64,000 nucleotides of DNA. It comes from Pseudoalteromonas sp. MMG010. GTDB taxonomy: Bacteria; Pseudomonadota; Gammaproteobacteria; Enterobacterales; Alteromonadaceae. A program made the position numbers and the translations under genes. The DNA lies in assembly GCF_018100905.1 (NCBI RefSeq), contig NZ_JAGJEG010000005.1, positions 124,001 through 188,000 on the forward strand, read 5' to 3'. Positions 45,009-54,487 of the stretch are shown here, piece after piece (positions within the stretch are counted from its first letter, which is position 1; every line of letters begins with the position of its first letter). The notes under the pieces are model-generated. The model had not been told where the DNA came from. It ran no database searches and worked only from the letters and a program-made list of their open reading frames with translations.

Positions 45009-45025
45009 AATGTGTAAACAATGTG
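45009..45025. promoter_or_regulatory. Predicted response-regulator tandem repeat upstream of YHYH gene
   Basis: AATGTG-TAAAC-AATGTG: two identical hexamers with an 11-base period, 49-65 bases upstream of the YHYH start codon. One-helical-turn direct repeats are the standard layout for OmpR/PhoB-family regulators, and this operon encodes one. A near copy lies at 40669-40685. Confidence 0.55.
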
Positions 45026-45203
45026 CATTTAGTTAACTAAATTATATCAAGTTACATTATTTACAAACGAGTATTAAGCTAAGTAATCGTACTCAAAAGT
45101 TAAGTTTATTTTTGCTGTTTGACGCTGCTAAATTAAGCTTTACCTAATTAGCATCAGGTTAGTGCGTACATGAATAGTGTTTTATTATCATTTTGGTCAA
45201 AAG

Positions 45204-45238
45204 AATGAACTTGAAACTATTAATTATTCAAGTTCATT
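45204..45238 (-). terminator. Leftward terminator of the S9 peptidase gene
   Basis: Perfect 12-bp repeat AATGAACTTGAA (45204-45215) and TTCAAGTTCATT (45227-45238), with an 11-base loop; on the minus strand it is followed by CTTTTG. It lies about 20 bases after the peptidase stop. Confidence 0.65.
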
Positions 45239-45256
45239 TTTAAATGAAGGAGTAAA

Positions 45257-47179
45257 TTAATCTTTTAAGTGTTTATCAAAAAAATCTAAAAAAGCTTGTA
45301 GGGTTTTAATCCGATGAGGCTGATATGATAAATAATGATCGCCATCTTCAAGCTCAATATAAATCACATCTTTATTTTTATCTTCTAATTCATCGGCCAT
45401 TTCTCGGCTATGATAAACGGGCACCACACTATCATCACTACCATGAACAAGTAAAATTGGACGGTTCATTTGCTGTGCAAAATTAACCGGAGAACGGGCC
45501 TCTAATGCTTGGGAATCAGTGCCAAACTGCTTTCTCACAATTTTTTTATTAGTGAAATGGCGCGCTTTATTTACAATGTATTCTAAATCACTAACACCAC
45601 CAAAGCTTGCTGCACACTTAAAGGTTTCAGGGTGTTTAACAATGGCCATCATAGCGGCATAACCGCCGTAACTTGCGCCACCAATACAAATTTTATCTTT
45701 ATCAGCAATGCCTTCAGCGACTAACCAATTAGCCGCATCTTGCAAATCATCTTGCATTGCTAAACCAAACCCTTTAATTGATTGCATTAAAAAGTCATAG
45801 CCATAACCACTTGAGCCCCTAAAGTTAGGCTGTAAAACGCCGTATCCATGATAAGCGAGCAATGCTGTCCAATAATCAAAGTTTGCATAGTCTCGCGCCA
45901 TTGGCCCACCATGTGGAAATATAATTGTTGGTAATTTATCTCCTTTTTTATACCCTACTGGCAGTGTTAAATACCCTTCAATTTTAAGCCCATCTCGCGC
46001 TGTATAGCTTATACTTTTTTTACCTGCATACACTGTTTCATCTATATCAGGATACACATTAGCGAAGTTTGTTAGCTCACCTTTAGTACGATTACCCAGT
46101 AAATATGCACCTGAAGAAGAGTGACTACTGACATATAAAACATATTGCTTTTGATCATTACTGGTACTCACTATATCAATGTCGTAATCATCTTTAGGTA
46201 GGGCTTTTCGAAGAGAACGATGTAACTTAGCTAAATCGTTATCCCAATACATTACACCGTCTTCAATATGAGGGTCGGTAAAACCCGCAACTTCACCTGT
46301 ATTTTGTGAATAAAATATACCGCCACTAAAATCATAGTCGGGATTACTGTAAACAAGAGCTCTTTGTTTTGTTGTTAAATCGTATTTAAATAAAGCAGTA
46401 CGCCCCTCTTCCAGTGCCGTTATGTAAAGTAAATTAGGGTTTTTATCAAACCCTAAAATAGAGACACTTTGTTTACTAAACACCTCATAATCAAACAATG
46501 GAAGCCAATCATCCTTTTCTTCATTGTAAAGTTCATAACTAAACGTTGTGCCATCCATTTTTTTAGCAATACGAACCTTGCCCTGCCTATCAACATACCA
46601 ACGAATTACATCTTCTCGTGCTTTTTGTATTTTTCGTTTGCGAAGAGTGGTTAAATCAAGTTCATAAACGCCGGGCGTATTAGGTACTTTAAAGTCGCCT
46701 TGCATTATTATTTTATTTTTTTGTTCAGGGAAAAAGCTTAATACTTGATCGGAAAATTGAGGTTGCTTTTCATTTCTTAACTCAACAGCTTTGAATGCGG
46801 CTTTAACCGGTTCTTTTGTTTTAATATTATACGAAAGCATCGATGTTTTAGTGTACCTTAATCCACCACGTTCATACTGAATATAACGCGCGCCAATAAG
46901 TAACACATCATCATTAGCCCAACTATACCAATCTAAAAACACTTCATGGTTATTTGATTTTACAACAGGGACTCTTTTACCTGTTTCAAGCTCGTTCACC
47001 ATTAAGTACAGCTCGCCACTAACGTTGGTAATAAAAGCAATATTTTCGCCATTTGGCGATAGTTTTACATTATTGACACGTTTAAGGGCCGCGAAGGATT
47101 CAATAGGTAGGCCTGTATTAGGGGCAGAAACAGCAGAAAAACAACCTACCATTAGCAGTAATATAAATATGTTTTTCAC
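45257..47179 (-). CDS. S9-family (prolyl oligopeptidase-type) secreted peptidase
   Basis: 640 residues with a signal peptide (~1-18, MKNIFILLLMVGCFSAVSA). A seven-bladed beta-propeller occupies about 20-370 (VKLSPNGENIAFITNVSGELYL and similar blades) and an alpha/beta hydrolase domain follows (~385-640). Triad: S503 in GGASYGGYAAM, D582/D583 in HGSDDSVVP, H615 in EDGDHYLSY. DAP-like S9 enzymes of this type release di- or tripeptides from oligopeptides in the periplasm. Single-gene unit with its own terminator. Confidence 0.92.
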   Translation of the reverse strand: MKNIFILLLMVGCFSAVSAPNTGLPIESFAALKRVNNVKLSPNGENIAFITNVSGELYLMVNELETGKRVPVVKSNNHEVFLDWYSWANDDVLLIGARYIQYERGGLRYTKTSMLSYNIKTKEPVKAAFKAVELRNEKQPQFSDQVLSFFPEQKNKIIMQGDFKVPNTPGVYELDLTTLRKRKIQKAREDVIRWYVDRQGKVRIAKKMDGTTFSYELYNEEKDDWLPLFDYEVFSKQSVSILGFDKNPNLLYITALEEGRTALFKYDLTTKQRALVYSNPDYDFSGGIFYSQNTGEVAGFTDPHIEDGVMYWDNDLAKLHRSLRKALPKDDYDIDIVSTSNDQKQYVLYVSSHSSSGAYLLGNRTKGELTNFANVYPDIDETVYAGKKSISYTARDGLKIEGYLTLPVGYKKGDKLPTIIFPHGGPMARDYANFDYWTALLAYHGYGVLQPNFRGSSGYGYDFLMQSIKGFGLAMQDDLQDAANWLVAEGIADKDKICIGGASYGGYAAMMAIVKHPETFKCAASFGGVSDLEYIVNKARHFTNKKIVRKQFGTDSQALEARSPVNFAQQMNRPILLVHGSDDSVVPVYHSREMADELEDKNKDVIYIELEDGDHYLSYQPHRIKTLQAFLDFFDKHLKD

Positions 47180-47420
47180 ATAAAACTCCTTTTATTAAAC
47201 TTCACTCTATCTCAGTTTTTAATAAACTAGATTGACGGTGTAAATCTTGTTGTTAGTCTCGTTATATCGCCCTAACCATGTCCCCAGTATTTAATTTTTT
47301 TTTGTGTAATTGCATTGCTAATCGGTAAATAGTCACGCTTAATTAAACCGCAGTTTAAAGTTAAGGTTTTCATAAAAAACAATAACCTAACTTAGTTTAC
47401 CTGGTTATGCAAACAAACAC

Positions 47421-48023
47421 TTAAGGCCTTTTAATTGAAAACAAGTCTTTCGTTGTCGAAAAGTAATCTCCTCCCATTTTACCAACAGTCGCTAACTGAT
47501 TTGGGGCTATCACATTATTTTTTAGTATTTCATCGTTGACAAAAATACCCTTTACATTAAGTAATAACATTTTCCCACTGCCTGGTTCATCACCAAAACT
47601 GATCACGTCTTTTAGCTCACATTCATACCTAACTAACGCACTTAACGCTCCAGGTGCTTTTACTAACGTACTCGCAACAGGCTCTATATCAAGCGCACTA
47701 AATTCACTCACCGACGTTGGGAAATTGGCGCTACTGGCATTCATTTTTTCAACAAAAGATTGGCTTACAATATTAACAACACACTCTTTTGTAGCCATTA
47801 AATTAATGAGCGTATCTTTAGCTGGTTTATCTCTGGGGTTTATATGCGTCACACTCAAAATAGCAGGAAGACAACTTGCCACAGTAAAAAACGAGTATGG
47901 CGCAATATTAGTTATCCCCTTTTCAGAAACAGTACTTACCCATGCAATTGGCCTTGGAGTAACGCTATTTACAAAATAAGAATAAGCATTTAATTTGGGG
48001 TCATCCGTTAAATCGATAAACAT
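47421..48023 (-). CDS. Flavin reductase-like FMN-binding protein
   Basis: 200 residues of the FMN-binding split-barrel fold: NSVTPRPIAWVSTVSEKGITNIAPYSFFTVASCLPAILSVTH and KDTLINLMATKECVVNIVSQ are the conserved FMN-binding strands. Related proteins reduce flavins or bind FMN as a cofactor for monooxygenases; no partner oxygenase is nearby. It lies 49 bases downstream of the DUF1499 gene on the same strand, so it may be co-transcribed. Confidence 0.87.
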   Translation of the reverse strand: MFIDLTDDPKLNAYSYFVNSVTPRPIAWVSTVSEKGITNIAPYSFFTVASCLPAILSVTHINPRDKPAKDTLINLMATKECVVNIVSQSFVEKMNASSANFPTSVSEFSALDIEPVASTLVKAPGALSALVRYECELKDVISFGDEPGSGKMLLLNVKGIFVNDEILKNNVIAPNQLATVGKMGGDYFSTTKDLFSIKRP

Positions 48024-48072
48024 GTTTACTCCTAATGTTAACTACGCCGACTCAATAGCAGGCATAAAATAA

Positions 48073-48780
48073 TTATAACGAGGTGTTTAGCTCGGTAATA
48101 AAGGCATGTATACGCTGTGCGTTTTTACCTAAATCACTGCGACCTACACGCGACTTACTTCTAATATCAACAATGCGCTGCATTGCTTTATCTTCAATAC
48201 GAATAACAATATCGTCTTTAAAACCGTACCAAAACGTAGTGTCGGTTGCTTCAATCTGTCCGGTATTAACGTTTACATTAACCAACTCCCAGCCAAGTGC
48301 CGCTATCGCTTTTTTACTTGCTGATATTATTTCTTCTTGTGATTGAGATAGTTTTAAACTTTTTAACTCTGGGTATGCTCTTAATTGTTGCGCAGCAATG
48401 TCGGCACCTTCATAAGTAATAGGATTAGGCGCATCTTTACGCAAAGGTGCAATCGCAATAAATTCTGGAGGGTTCATTACATCTGTTGAAATGTCATGAA
48501 TAGCAGGTACTGACTTTGCTTTATTCATCATGCTAAGTGGCATAGCAATAGCAATAACAGCAAATAAGGTAGCCAAAGTGGCAGGTATTAACGACACACT
48601 TCTGCGCATAAAGATCACTTGCACAGCCAGTAAAATTAAAGCCGCAGCGCCAACAAAAACAGCATAACGAAACCCAGTAAACGCCGTTCCTAATTCCATT
48701 ATTTGATATTTATAAAGCGGACCCGGTAAAGTAACGAGCAAAAGCGCAATAAAACTAACAATACTAACCAATGCTTTCAT
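48073..48780 (-). CDS. DUF1499 membrane protein
   Basis: 235 residues. Three membrane helices (about 5-20, 36-56, 62-85) are followed by a soluble DUF1499 domain from about residue 100: PEFIAIAPLRKDAPNPITYEG, AIAALGWELVNVN, IEATDTTFWYGFKDDIVIRI, DIRSKSRVGRSDLGKNAQRIHAFITEL. The family is widespread and without a proven function. Confidence 0.85.
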   Translation of the reverse strand: MKALVSIVSFIALLLVTLPGPLYKYQIMELGTAFTGFRYAVFVGAAALILLAVQVIFMRRSVSLIPATLATLFAVIAIAMPLSMMNKAKSVPAIHDISTDVMNPPEFIAIAPLRKDAPNPITYEGADIAAQQLRAYPELKSLKLSQSQEEIISASKKAIAALGWELVNVNVNTGQIEATDTTFWYGFKDDIVIRIEDKAMQRIVDIRSKSRVGRSDLGKNAQRIHAFITELNTSL

Positions 48781-48944
48781 TTATATTCTCTCCAACAACT
48801 GTAAAAACAAAAAAGCCATGTTAGCAGCATTAAAGTAATTTATATATTTTTCCCTGTTATAGCTAAAAAAATGACGCTAAGCCTTGACTAAATTTAAAAA
48901 AAACACACACTGCATTGATATTAGTCATCACCTTTTTTAATAAC

Positions 48945-49160
48945 ATGAAAACAGAAATACGCTTTCGCTTTGCCACCTCACAAATTGCTAATCGTTTTGT
49001 CCACGAACTTAAAGATTGGCCTGTTGCACAAGTAAATACCCGCTTATTTAATGGTGGTGATAGTGTCAAAGTCACTTATGAGTATGATCAAAGTGGATTT
49101 GATTATACCTGCGCAGAGCTTGACGACTTGGCAGAGCAACATATGGGCCAAGAAGTGTAG
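48945..49160 (+). CDS. Small conserved protein of unknown function
   Basis: 71 residues from the ATG at 48945; a TTG at 48915 would add a hydrophobic, unlikely N-terminus. MKTEIRFRFATSQIANRFVHELKDWP and GGDSVKVTYEYDQSGFDYTCAELDDLAEQHMG suggest one small alpha/beta domain. No Shine-Dalgarno is evident. I do not recognise the family. Confidence 0.5.
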   Translation: MKTEIRFRFATSQIANRFVHELKDWPVAQVNTRLFNGGDSVKVTYEYDQSGFDYTCAELDDLAEQHMGQEV

Positions 49161-49327
49161 TGAACTTCATTTTTTGTCTTTTATATGCAGCGCTATATTT
49201 ATAACCAATTTAACCGAATAAATAACATGAAAAGATTATTGCTATTTATGAATTAGTGTCCTTTACTTTAGTTGCATGAAAAATGCTTTAAACCTCAAGT
49301 GTAAGAATGTAATTAAAGGACTCAATT

Positions 49328-50305
49328 ATGAAAACACTACTAACCATTTTTATTATTCTCATTTTTTCAACCTCAGTCTTTGCCGCCATACACGCTGAAC
49401 AAGAAATTAAGTTTAATGATAATAGCCCGCACCCATTCGAAGATGTCACACTAGCAAACCATCTAAAAGCCGGAGATACTTTAACTATAAAGCTTACTGG
49501 ATTAACCCAAGCTGCGGTACTGAGCAATAACCGCTTTAGCACAGGAAAAGACGGTGCTACACAAATATTCTCTATTAACTTAGACCCCGAGTACTTTGTT
49601 GCAACACCAACACGTAATAGTTTTGAATTTTGTGAACATAATAATCAAGGATGTATACAAAAGTCGTTTATAAAAATAAAAAACGATGGCCGCTTCAGTA
49701 CATTGGATATTATTGCTCATACCACTAAAAATGATGCAGTGAATAAAGTAATAACTGACAGCACTGGAAAAAACATTATTTTCCAAGATGTCGTACAGCA
49801 AATAGAAATGATAGATAAAGAATCGGGTTGGTCACTTTCTGGGTCGGGTGGATTTATCATCAGTGGTTTAACGCAAAATAAATTTTATATTGATGAATCC
49901 AGCAATAAAGTCCTTCGCAATACCGACGCTGAAGATGATATTTCATTAGGCCTTGCTGCATTTGTGCATACGTGTAATGAAACTTGGAGCGATGCAGGCT
50001 GGCTCATTCTTAGACCCAAGTGCCTTACCTTTGGCCTAGGTTTATCCGATCAATCGAATGATTTTAACTTTTTCCCTGGGATATCGTGGCGCATTGGTGA
50101 TGAACTTCATTTAACCTTAGGCGCACAATTGGGAAAAATTAATACCCTGCCAAATGGCTTAAAAATAGGAGATACAGTAGAAAGCTCAAATGCCATCAAT
50201 ACGTTAGATAGCCGCTATAGCGGCCGAGTGTTCCTATCTATTTCTTATACTTTTTTAGGTGATAGCGACAACAATGCCTTTACGGGTAAATTCAGTTCAC
50301 TATAA
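49328..50305 (+). CDS. Secreted protein of unknown function with likely barrel C-terminus
   Basis: 325 residues, AAAGGA Shine-Dalgarno upstream. Signal peptide about 1-19 (MKTLLTIFIILIFSTSVFAA). Residues 20-160 look like a beta-rich globular domain with two Cys (FCEHNNQGC). Residues ~185-325 contain alternating strands (LSGSGGFIISGL, ISLGLAAFVHTC, CLTFGLGLSDQ, GISWRIGDELHLTLGAQLG, GRVFLSISYTFLGD) resembling an outer-membrane barrel or barrel-associated domain. No homologue recognised. An inverted repeat (50307-50334) follows the stop. Confidence 0.55.
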   Translation: MKTLLTIFIILIFSTSVFAAIHAEQEIKFNDNSPHPFEDVTLANHLKAGDTLTIKLTGLTQAAVLSNNRFSTGKDGATQIFSINLDPEYFVATPTRNSFEFCEHNNQGCIQKSFIKIKNDGRFSTLDIIAHTTKNDAVNKVITDSTGKNIIFQDVVQQIEMIDKESGWSLSGSGGFIISGLTQNKFYIDESSNKVLRNTDAEDDISLGLAAFVHTCNETWSDAGWLILRPKCLTFGLGLSDQSNDFNFFPGISWRIGDELHLTLGAQLGKINTLPNGLKIGDTVESSNAINTLDSRYSGRVFLSISYTFLGDSDNNAFTGKFSSL

Positions 50306-50306
50306 A

Positions 50307-50334
50307 AATGCTTTAACCCTTAAGTTAAAGCATT
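50307..50334. terminator. Inverted repeat between two convergent genes
   Basis: AATGCTTTAAC (50307-50317) and GTTAAAGCATT (50324-50334), perfect 11-bp arms around a six-base loop, between the stops of convergent genes. It lacks a clear T tract; it may act as a bidirectional terminator. Confidence 0.5.
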
Positions 50335-50364
50335 ATGGGCTGATTTAGGGCTCGGGTTAAGCTA

Positions 50365-51855
50365 TTACATATTACCGAGCTCTAGCATCATGGCACTATA
50401 CATGCGTAAGTTCAGCTTTAGTTGCTCAACAGTAATAAATTCATGCTCTGAGTGCCCTGTATAACGTTTTCCTGGCATTGAGGGGCCAAACGAGACGGCA
50501 TTTTCAAACAACTTAGCATTGGTACCACCGCCAATAGATACAAAATCGGCGTCTTTATCACCTGTGTAGTGTTTAAAAATATCCAGCAGCTTTTGTGCAT
50601 GCGGGGCATTATCGAGCAACATGGGAGTACCAATAATAATTTCAAGATCAGCAAAGCTAATTTTATTAGTAGCCGCAAACTGCGCTAAAGCCTGATCAAT
50701 CTGCTGCTTTAACACTTCTTCTTCCTTGCCCATTGGCCTACGCGCATTTATAGATAACTTAAGTTTATTACCGGTACGCTCTATTACAGTAGGCGCGACT
50801 GTCATAGGGCCCATAAAGTCGTGTTGATAAGCAATATCACCAAAATGTTTTCCGTGTATATCTAAGCCTATCATTTGGTTTATAAAGTTAATAACTGCAC
50901 CATCACTGTTATTTTCAAGCGCAACCCCCTTAAATAACTCGGCTAAATAAGCAATCGCATTTACCCCCGATTCAGGTTCAGATGAATGGGCTGATACGCC
51001 TTTAACACGTATCGCTACACCTTGTTCGGTTTCACTAAAGTGATAGCTTACTTGCGCTAATTGTTTAGCTTTACTTTTTAATTGGCTGACAACTTCGGCA
51101 CTGGCATTATGTAACACGACACTGGCATCTTCTGGAATTTGACTAACAAACGCTCCGCCACTTAAATCACTCACATACAAACCGTGTTGTGCTGAGGTTA
51201 AATCGAAACTTGGTGCAATTAAGCTCCAACCTTTTTCTGCCACCACCACAGGATACGAGGCATCAATAGTCACCGCGTATTTGGGCTGCTCATAGGTTTT
51301 CATAAATTCCTCAAGCGGGCCCCAGTCGCTTTCTTCGGCTAAATAAATCATTAACTCGATTCGGTTATCCAACGAGTGCCCTTGATCTTTAATGGCTTTC
51401 ATCGCATATAAAGCGGTCGCTATCGCGCCTTTATCGTCTTCTGTGCCTCGGGCAATCAGTTTGCCTGGCTCTGAGGTGTCGTCGATAATAAATGGGCTGT
51501 TAATCCATTTGCTTGCATCCGCAGGTTGCACATCTCCATGTGTCACAATCGTCACTTTTTGCTTTTGCTCGCCCATTCCAATCAAAACGGTGTAACCAAG
51601 GTCTTGAAAGTCAAAGCCAAGTTCTGCTGCTTTCATTTTTAATAACGCTTTAAAGCCTATAAAATCGGGGTTTTTAAGGGTGGAGATCCCCTTTTTATTC
51701 ACTGTCGGGAATGACACTAAGTTTGCTAAAGTGTGTAGCTGTGCTTGCTGGTAATTTTCTAGCGCATACTGGGCAAGGTTGTCGGTATCTTTACTTATAT
51801 GTGCGTGTGTATTAAAAGTAAAAATTGCAGCGCAAATTAAGGCTAATTTATTCAC
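50365..51855 (-). CDS. Secreted M20-family metallopeptidase (dipeptidase type)
   Basis: 496 residues from a GTG at 51855, which has a GGA site upstream and gives a clean signal peptide (MNKLALICAAIFTFNTHAHI); a TTG at 51867 is less likely. The co-catalytic zinc ligands are in VTHGDVQPAD, GTEDDKGAIAT, YLAEESDWG and the C-terminal SIGGGTNAKLFE...HSEHEF. A dimerisation domain is inserted at about residues 220-380, with GVSAHSSEPESGVNAI as its conserved loop. It should cleave dipeptides in the periplasm, together with the other exported peptidases of the window. Confidence 0.88.
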   Translation of the reverse strand: MNKLALICAAIFTFNTHAHISKDTDNLAQYALENYQQAQLHTLANLVSFPTVNKKGISTLKNPDFIGFKALLKMKAAELGFDFQDLGYTVLIGMGEQKQKVTIVTHGDVQPADASKWINSPFIIDDTSEPGKLIARGTEDDKGAIATALYAMKAIKDQGHSLDNRIELMIYLAEESDWGPLEEFMKTYEQPKYAVTIDASYPVVVAEKGWSLIAPSFDLTSAQHGLYVSDLSGGAFVSQIPEDASVVLHNASAEVVSQLKSKAKQLAQVSYHFSETEQGVAIRVKGVSAHSSEPESGVNAIAYLAELFKGVALENNSDGAVINFINQMIGLDIHGKHFGDIAYQHDFMGPMTVAPTVIERTGNKLKLSINARRPMGKEEEVLKQQIDQALAQFAATNKISFADLEIIIGTPMLLDNAPHAQKLLDIFKHYTGDKDADFVSIGGGTNAKLFENAVSFGPSMPGKRYTGHSEHEFITVEQLKLNLRMYSAMMLELGNM

Positions 51856-52008
51856 TATAATTTCCAAATATGAAAAACAATTAAAAGAAAAATTATACGC
51901 TTGCTTTAATATCTGTAATAGTGCTTTTTGTTAAAGTAGCAATATTAGGTGGTAGAGCCTGCAATTAACCTTGTATAATAGCTAGGTTATTAATTAGGCC
52001 ACATTAAA

Positions 52009-52194
52009 ATGAATCGTAGAAAAAAGATTGTTACAAAATTTCAAAAAAAAGATAAGCGTGCTAACGCAAAGCTACATAAAAGCAATAAACCCGCTTATAT
52101 TTCAAAAGCTGAACGCGCTAAACTTACAGAGTTAGAAGACAACGAGCAAGCGACTAACGAAAATGCGCAACTCACAGAGCAAACAACACGTTAA
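52009..52194 (+). CDS. DUF2986 small protein
   Basis: 61 residues: MNRRKKIVTKFQKKDKRANA, KLHKSNKPAYISKAERAKL, then an acidic tail. The very basic N-terminus and the KPAYISKAERAKL block are typical of DUF2986, found in Vibrio, Shewanella and Pseudoalteromonas. No function is known; nucleic-acid binding would suit the charge. Confidence 0.8.
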   Translation: MNRRKKIVTKFQKKDKRANAKLHKSNKPAYISKAERAKLTELEDNEQATNENAQLTEQTTR

Positions 52195-52345
52195 GTTACT
52201 AAAATAAATTAAGCATATGGCAGACTGATGTAAGTCGGCTCTGATCTGCGACAAAATATGTGTATCGATATATTAAAAAACTGAACCATGTAAAAGCGCA
52301 CATCAATTTAGAATTTAAAATTATCAGCGCGCTTTCTCCATGTCT

Positions 52346-54487
52346 TTAAAATGCGTAACTTAGTCCCATATTAAACGAACGCCCTTGTCCAGCAAGTTGG
52401 GTATAGCCATTGCTATTATCTTGCTTAACACTGGCAATACTTACACCTCCTAGCGGTTGCTCATAATATTCGTTAAATAAATTTGTCACTTGCAAATGTA
52501 AAGTGATCGCATCCCAACTTCCTTTTGTACTTAAATTAACTAAATTATAATGCGCGGTTTGATTTTCCAAACGCACACTATCGACTCGGGTTTTACTATC
52601 GACCCATTGCCAAGACAATGCATTTTCAAACCGGCCTAATGTTTGTTTTATAGCGACTTCGCTTTGCAATGGACTAATTTGATAAAGAGGCTCAGAGCGA
52701 GCATTATTATTACCTCGGGTACTGCTAACATTTGCATTAAATGTAATATTACCTAATGTTTTTGAGTCGAATATTAACGCGGTATAATCAGCTTTAAAGC
52801 CATACAAAGTGGCATCTACATTGGTAAATTGTAGTATATTGCGTGTGGTATTATCGGCGCCATAGTAGTCAAAACTACGAACAAATTCAGCATCAATGTA
52901 ATCGTTCACATTGCTATACCAAGCATTAAAACTTAAGCGCCAATCATCTTGCTCACTATTTTTAGAATACGTTGCACTAAGAGTATGCGCAGTTTCAGCA
53001 TCAAGTTCAGGGTTACCAATATAGCCATTACCATCGCCATACCAACCAATCATAGTGGCCGACATCGTACTGACCCCCCAGCTATATCGCTCATATAAAC
53101 TAGGCGCTCTGTTTTTACGTGCAAAACCAAACTGCAACTCATCGTTAGGTGTTATTTGATAATTAAATAATAAGCTGGCATCGATTAATGTGTCTGTTTT
53201 ATTACGTTCGAGCTCATTAAATACTTCAGCGGCCACTGAATTATCAGTATTTATCATATCAGACATGTCCGTCATCGCCATGCTCATACTGCTGTCACTG
53301 TAACCTTGCACTTCATCTACACGGGTTTTAACTTGCTCTATACGCATTCCACCATTAAACCACCATGCACTATTTAACTGGCTTTCATATTGCATAAATA
53401 CAGCAGAACGTTGGCGTTTACCATTATTGATATTAATGTAGTCATTTGGCCCCATCATCATTGAGCCTTCAATCCCAGGCCACCAGTCTTCTAACTGATA
53501 CAGGTAAAACTCATGCCCCAATAATAAGTGGCTATTATCCGTTATCGTGTTTTTCCATTTTAATTGATAGCTTATATCGTCAGCATCGGTATTCATCGGC
53601 ATCATGCCGGTTTTTTCTACACTAAAAAAGCCCATTTTATGCTTAACATTATGCCAGTTAACTTGCGCTTCAAACTCATCCTCAGCAAACTTGCGTTTAT
53701 ATTGCACTATAGCCCCATAACTCACATTATCAGTCATATCCATGTACTGATTGGCAAATCCTTGATAAGGAATTTTTTGATGACTGAGCTTCATTACAAG
53801 CTGTTGTTTTTCATCGCGTAGTGCAGCGGTAATACTATGATTTTGCGCTCTATATAAAGTATCTAATACCAAGTCACCATGGCCATCTTCATAGCTGTGT
53901 GCATCGCTAAAAGACCCCTGATAATTAAAACTGAGCGTTTTGCTGGCTGCACGTACACCGACCCCTAACTTTCGACCATTATCAATAGTTTTATACTGTG
54001 CAGAAATATAGCCATTTTCAAAAGTAATATCATCATGGCTACTGTACTGTGGAGCAATAGAATTTACCTGAATAACCCCTGCAATATTATCCCCCCCTGC
54101 ACTGACTGGCGAAATTCCTGCAATGACATTAAAAGACGACACCTGATTAGCCGAAATATAAGAAAGTGGTGGGTTCATATGATTGGCGCACGCAGCTGTT
54201 ACATCAGCGCCATCAACCAATACTTTAATTCGTTCTCCCATCATGCCATTGAGAATAGGCAGATTCGATACACCTCCCGCTGCTGAAAAGTTAACACCTT
54301 GCGATTTTAATAAATCATCAGATGAACCTAGTGATAGATGCTTATTTTGTGCATGTCCATGAACTTCAATCACTTCTAAAGCGTTCGAATTATCTTCGGC
54401 AAATGCGTAAGGAGATAAAATACCACTCATTAATAATGCCAGTGGTGAAAGAAAGTAGTTATTAAGGGAAGTGTATTTGTAGTCCAT
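52346..54487 (-). CDS. OprC-like TonB-dependent copper receptor
   Basis: 713 residues. Signal peptide to about residue 30 (SGILSPYAFA). Plug domain ~40-150 with LPILNGMMGERIKVLVDGADVTAACANHMNPPLSYI, then a barrel ending GRSFNMGLSYAF. Two elements of the OprC copper site are present: C100xxxM104 (CANHM) and H283xM285 (HKM), 179 residues apart, close to the spacing in Pseudomonas aeruginosa OprC (C143/M147 and H323/M325). Met-rich loops (SMSMAMTDMSDMIN) also fit copper. No Shine-Dalgarno is seen, and the start codon sits in a 15-bp inverted repeat. Copper uptake, or copper-complex uptake, is the best call. Confidence 0.85.
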   Translation of the reverse strand: MDYKYTSLNNYFLSPLALLMSGILSPYAFAEDNSNALEVIEVHGHAQNKHLSLGSSDDLLKSQGVNFSAAGGVSNLPILNGMMGERIKVLVDGADVTAACANHMNPPLSYISANQVSSFNVIAGISPVSAGGDNIAGVIQVNSIAPQYSSHDDITFENGYISAQYKTIDNGRKLGVGVRAASKTLSFNYQGSFSDAHSYEDGHGDLVLDTLYRAQNHSITAALRDEKQQLVMKLSHQKIPYQGFANQYMDMTDNVSYGAIVQYKRKFAEDEFEAQVNWHNVKHKMGFFSVEKTGMMPMNTDADDISYQLKWKNTITDNSHLLLGHEFYLYQLEDWWPGIEGSMMMGPNDYININNGKRQRSAVFMQYESQLNSAWWFNGGMRIEQVKTRVDEVQGYSDSSMSMAMTDMSDMINTDNSVAAEVFNELERNKTDTLIDASLLFNYQITPNDELQFGFARKNRAPSLYERYSWGVSTMSATMIGWYGDGNGYIGNPELDAETAHTLSATYSKNSEQDDWRLSFNAWYSNVNDYIDAEFVRSFDYYGADNTTRNILQFTNVDATLYGFKADYTALIFDSKTLGNITFNANVSSTRGNNNARSEPLYQISPLQSEVAIKQTLGRFENALSWQWVDSKTRVDSVRLENQTAHYNLVNLSTKGSWDAITLHLQVTNLFNEYYEQPLGGVSIASVKQDNSNGYTQLAGQGRSFNMGLSYAF

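Larger units (their letters stand above)
44961..45256. other. Intergenic region upstream of the YHYH operon
   Basis: 296 bases containing the tandem AATGTG site (45009-45025) and, near its far end, the terminator of the S9 peptidase. No gene is seen. Confidence 0.4.
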
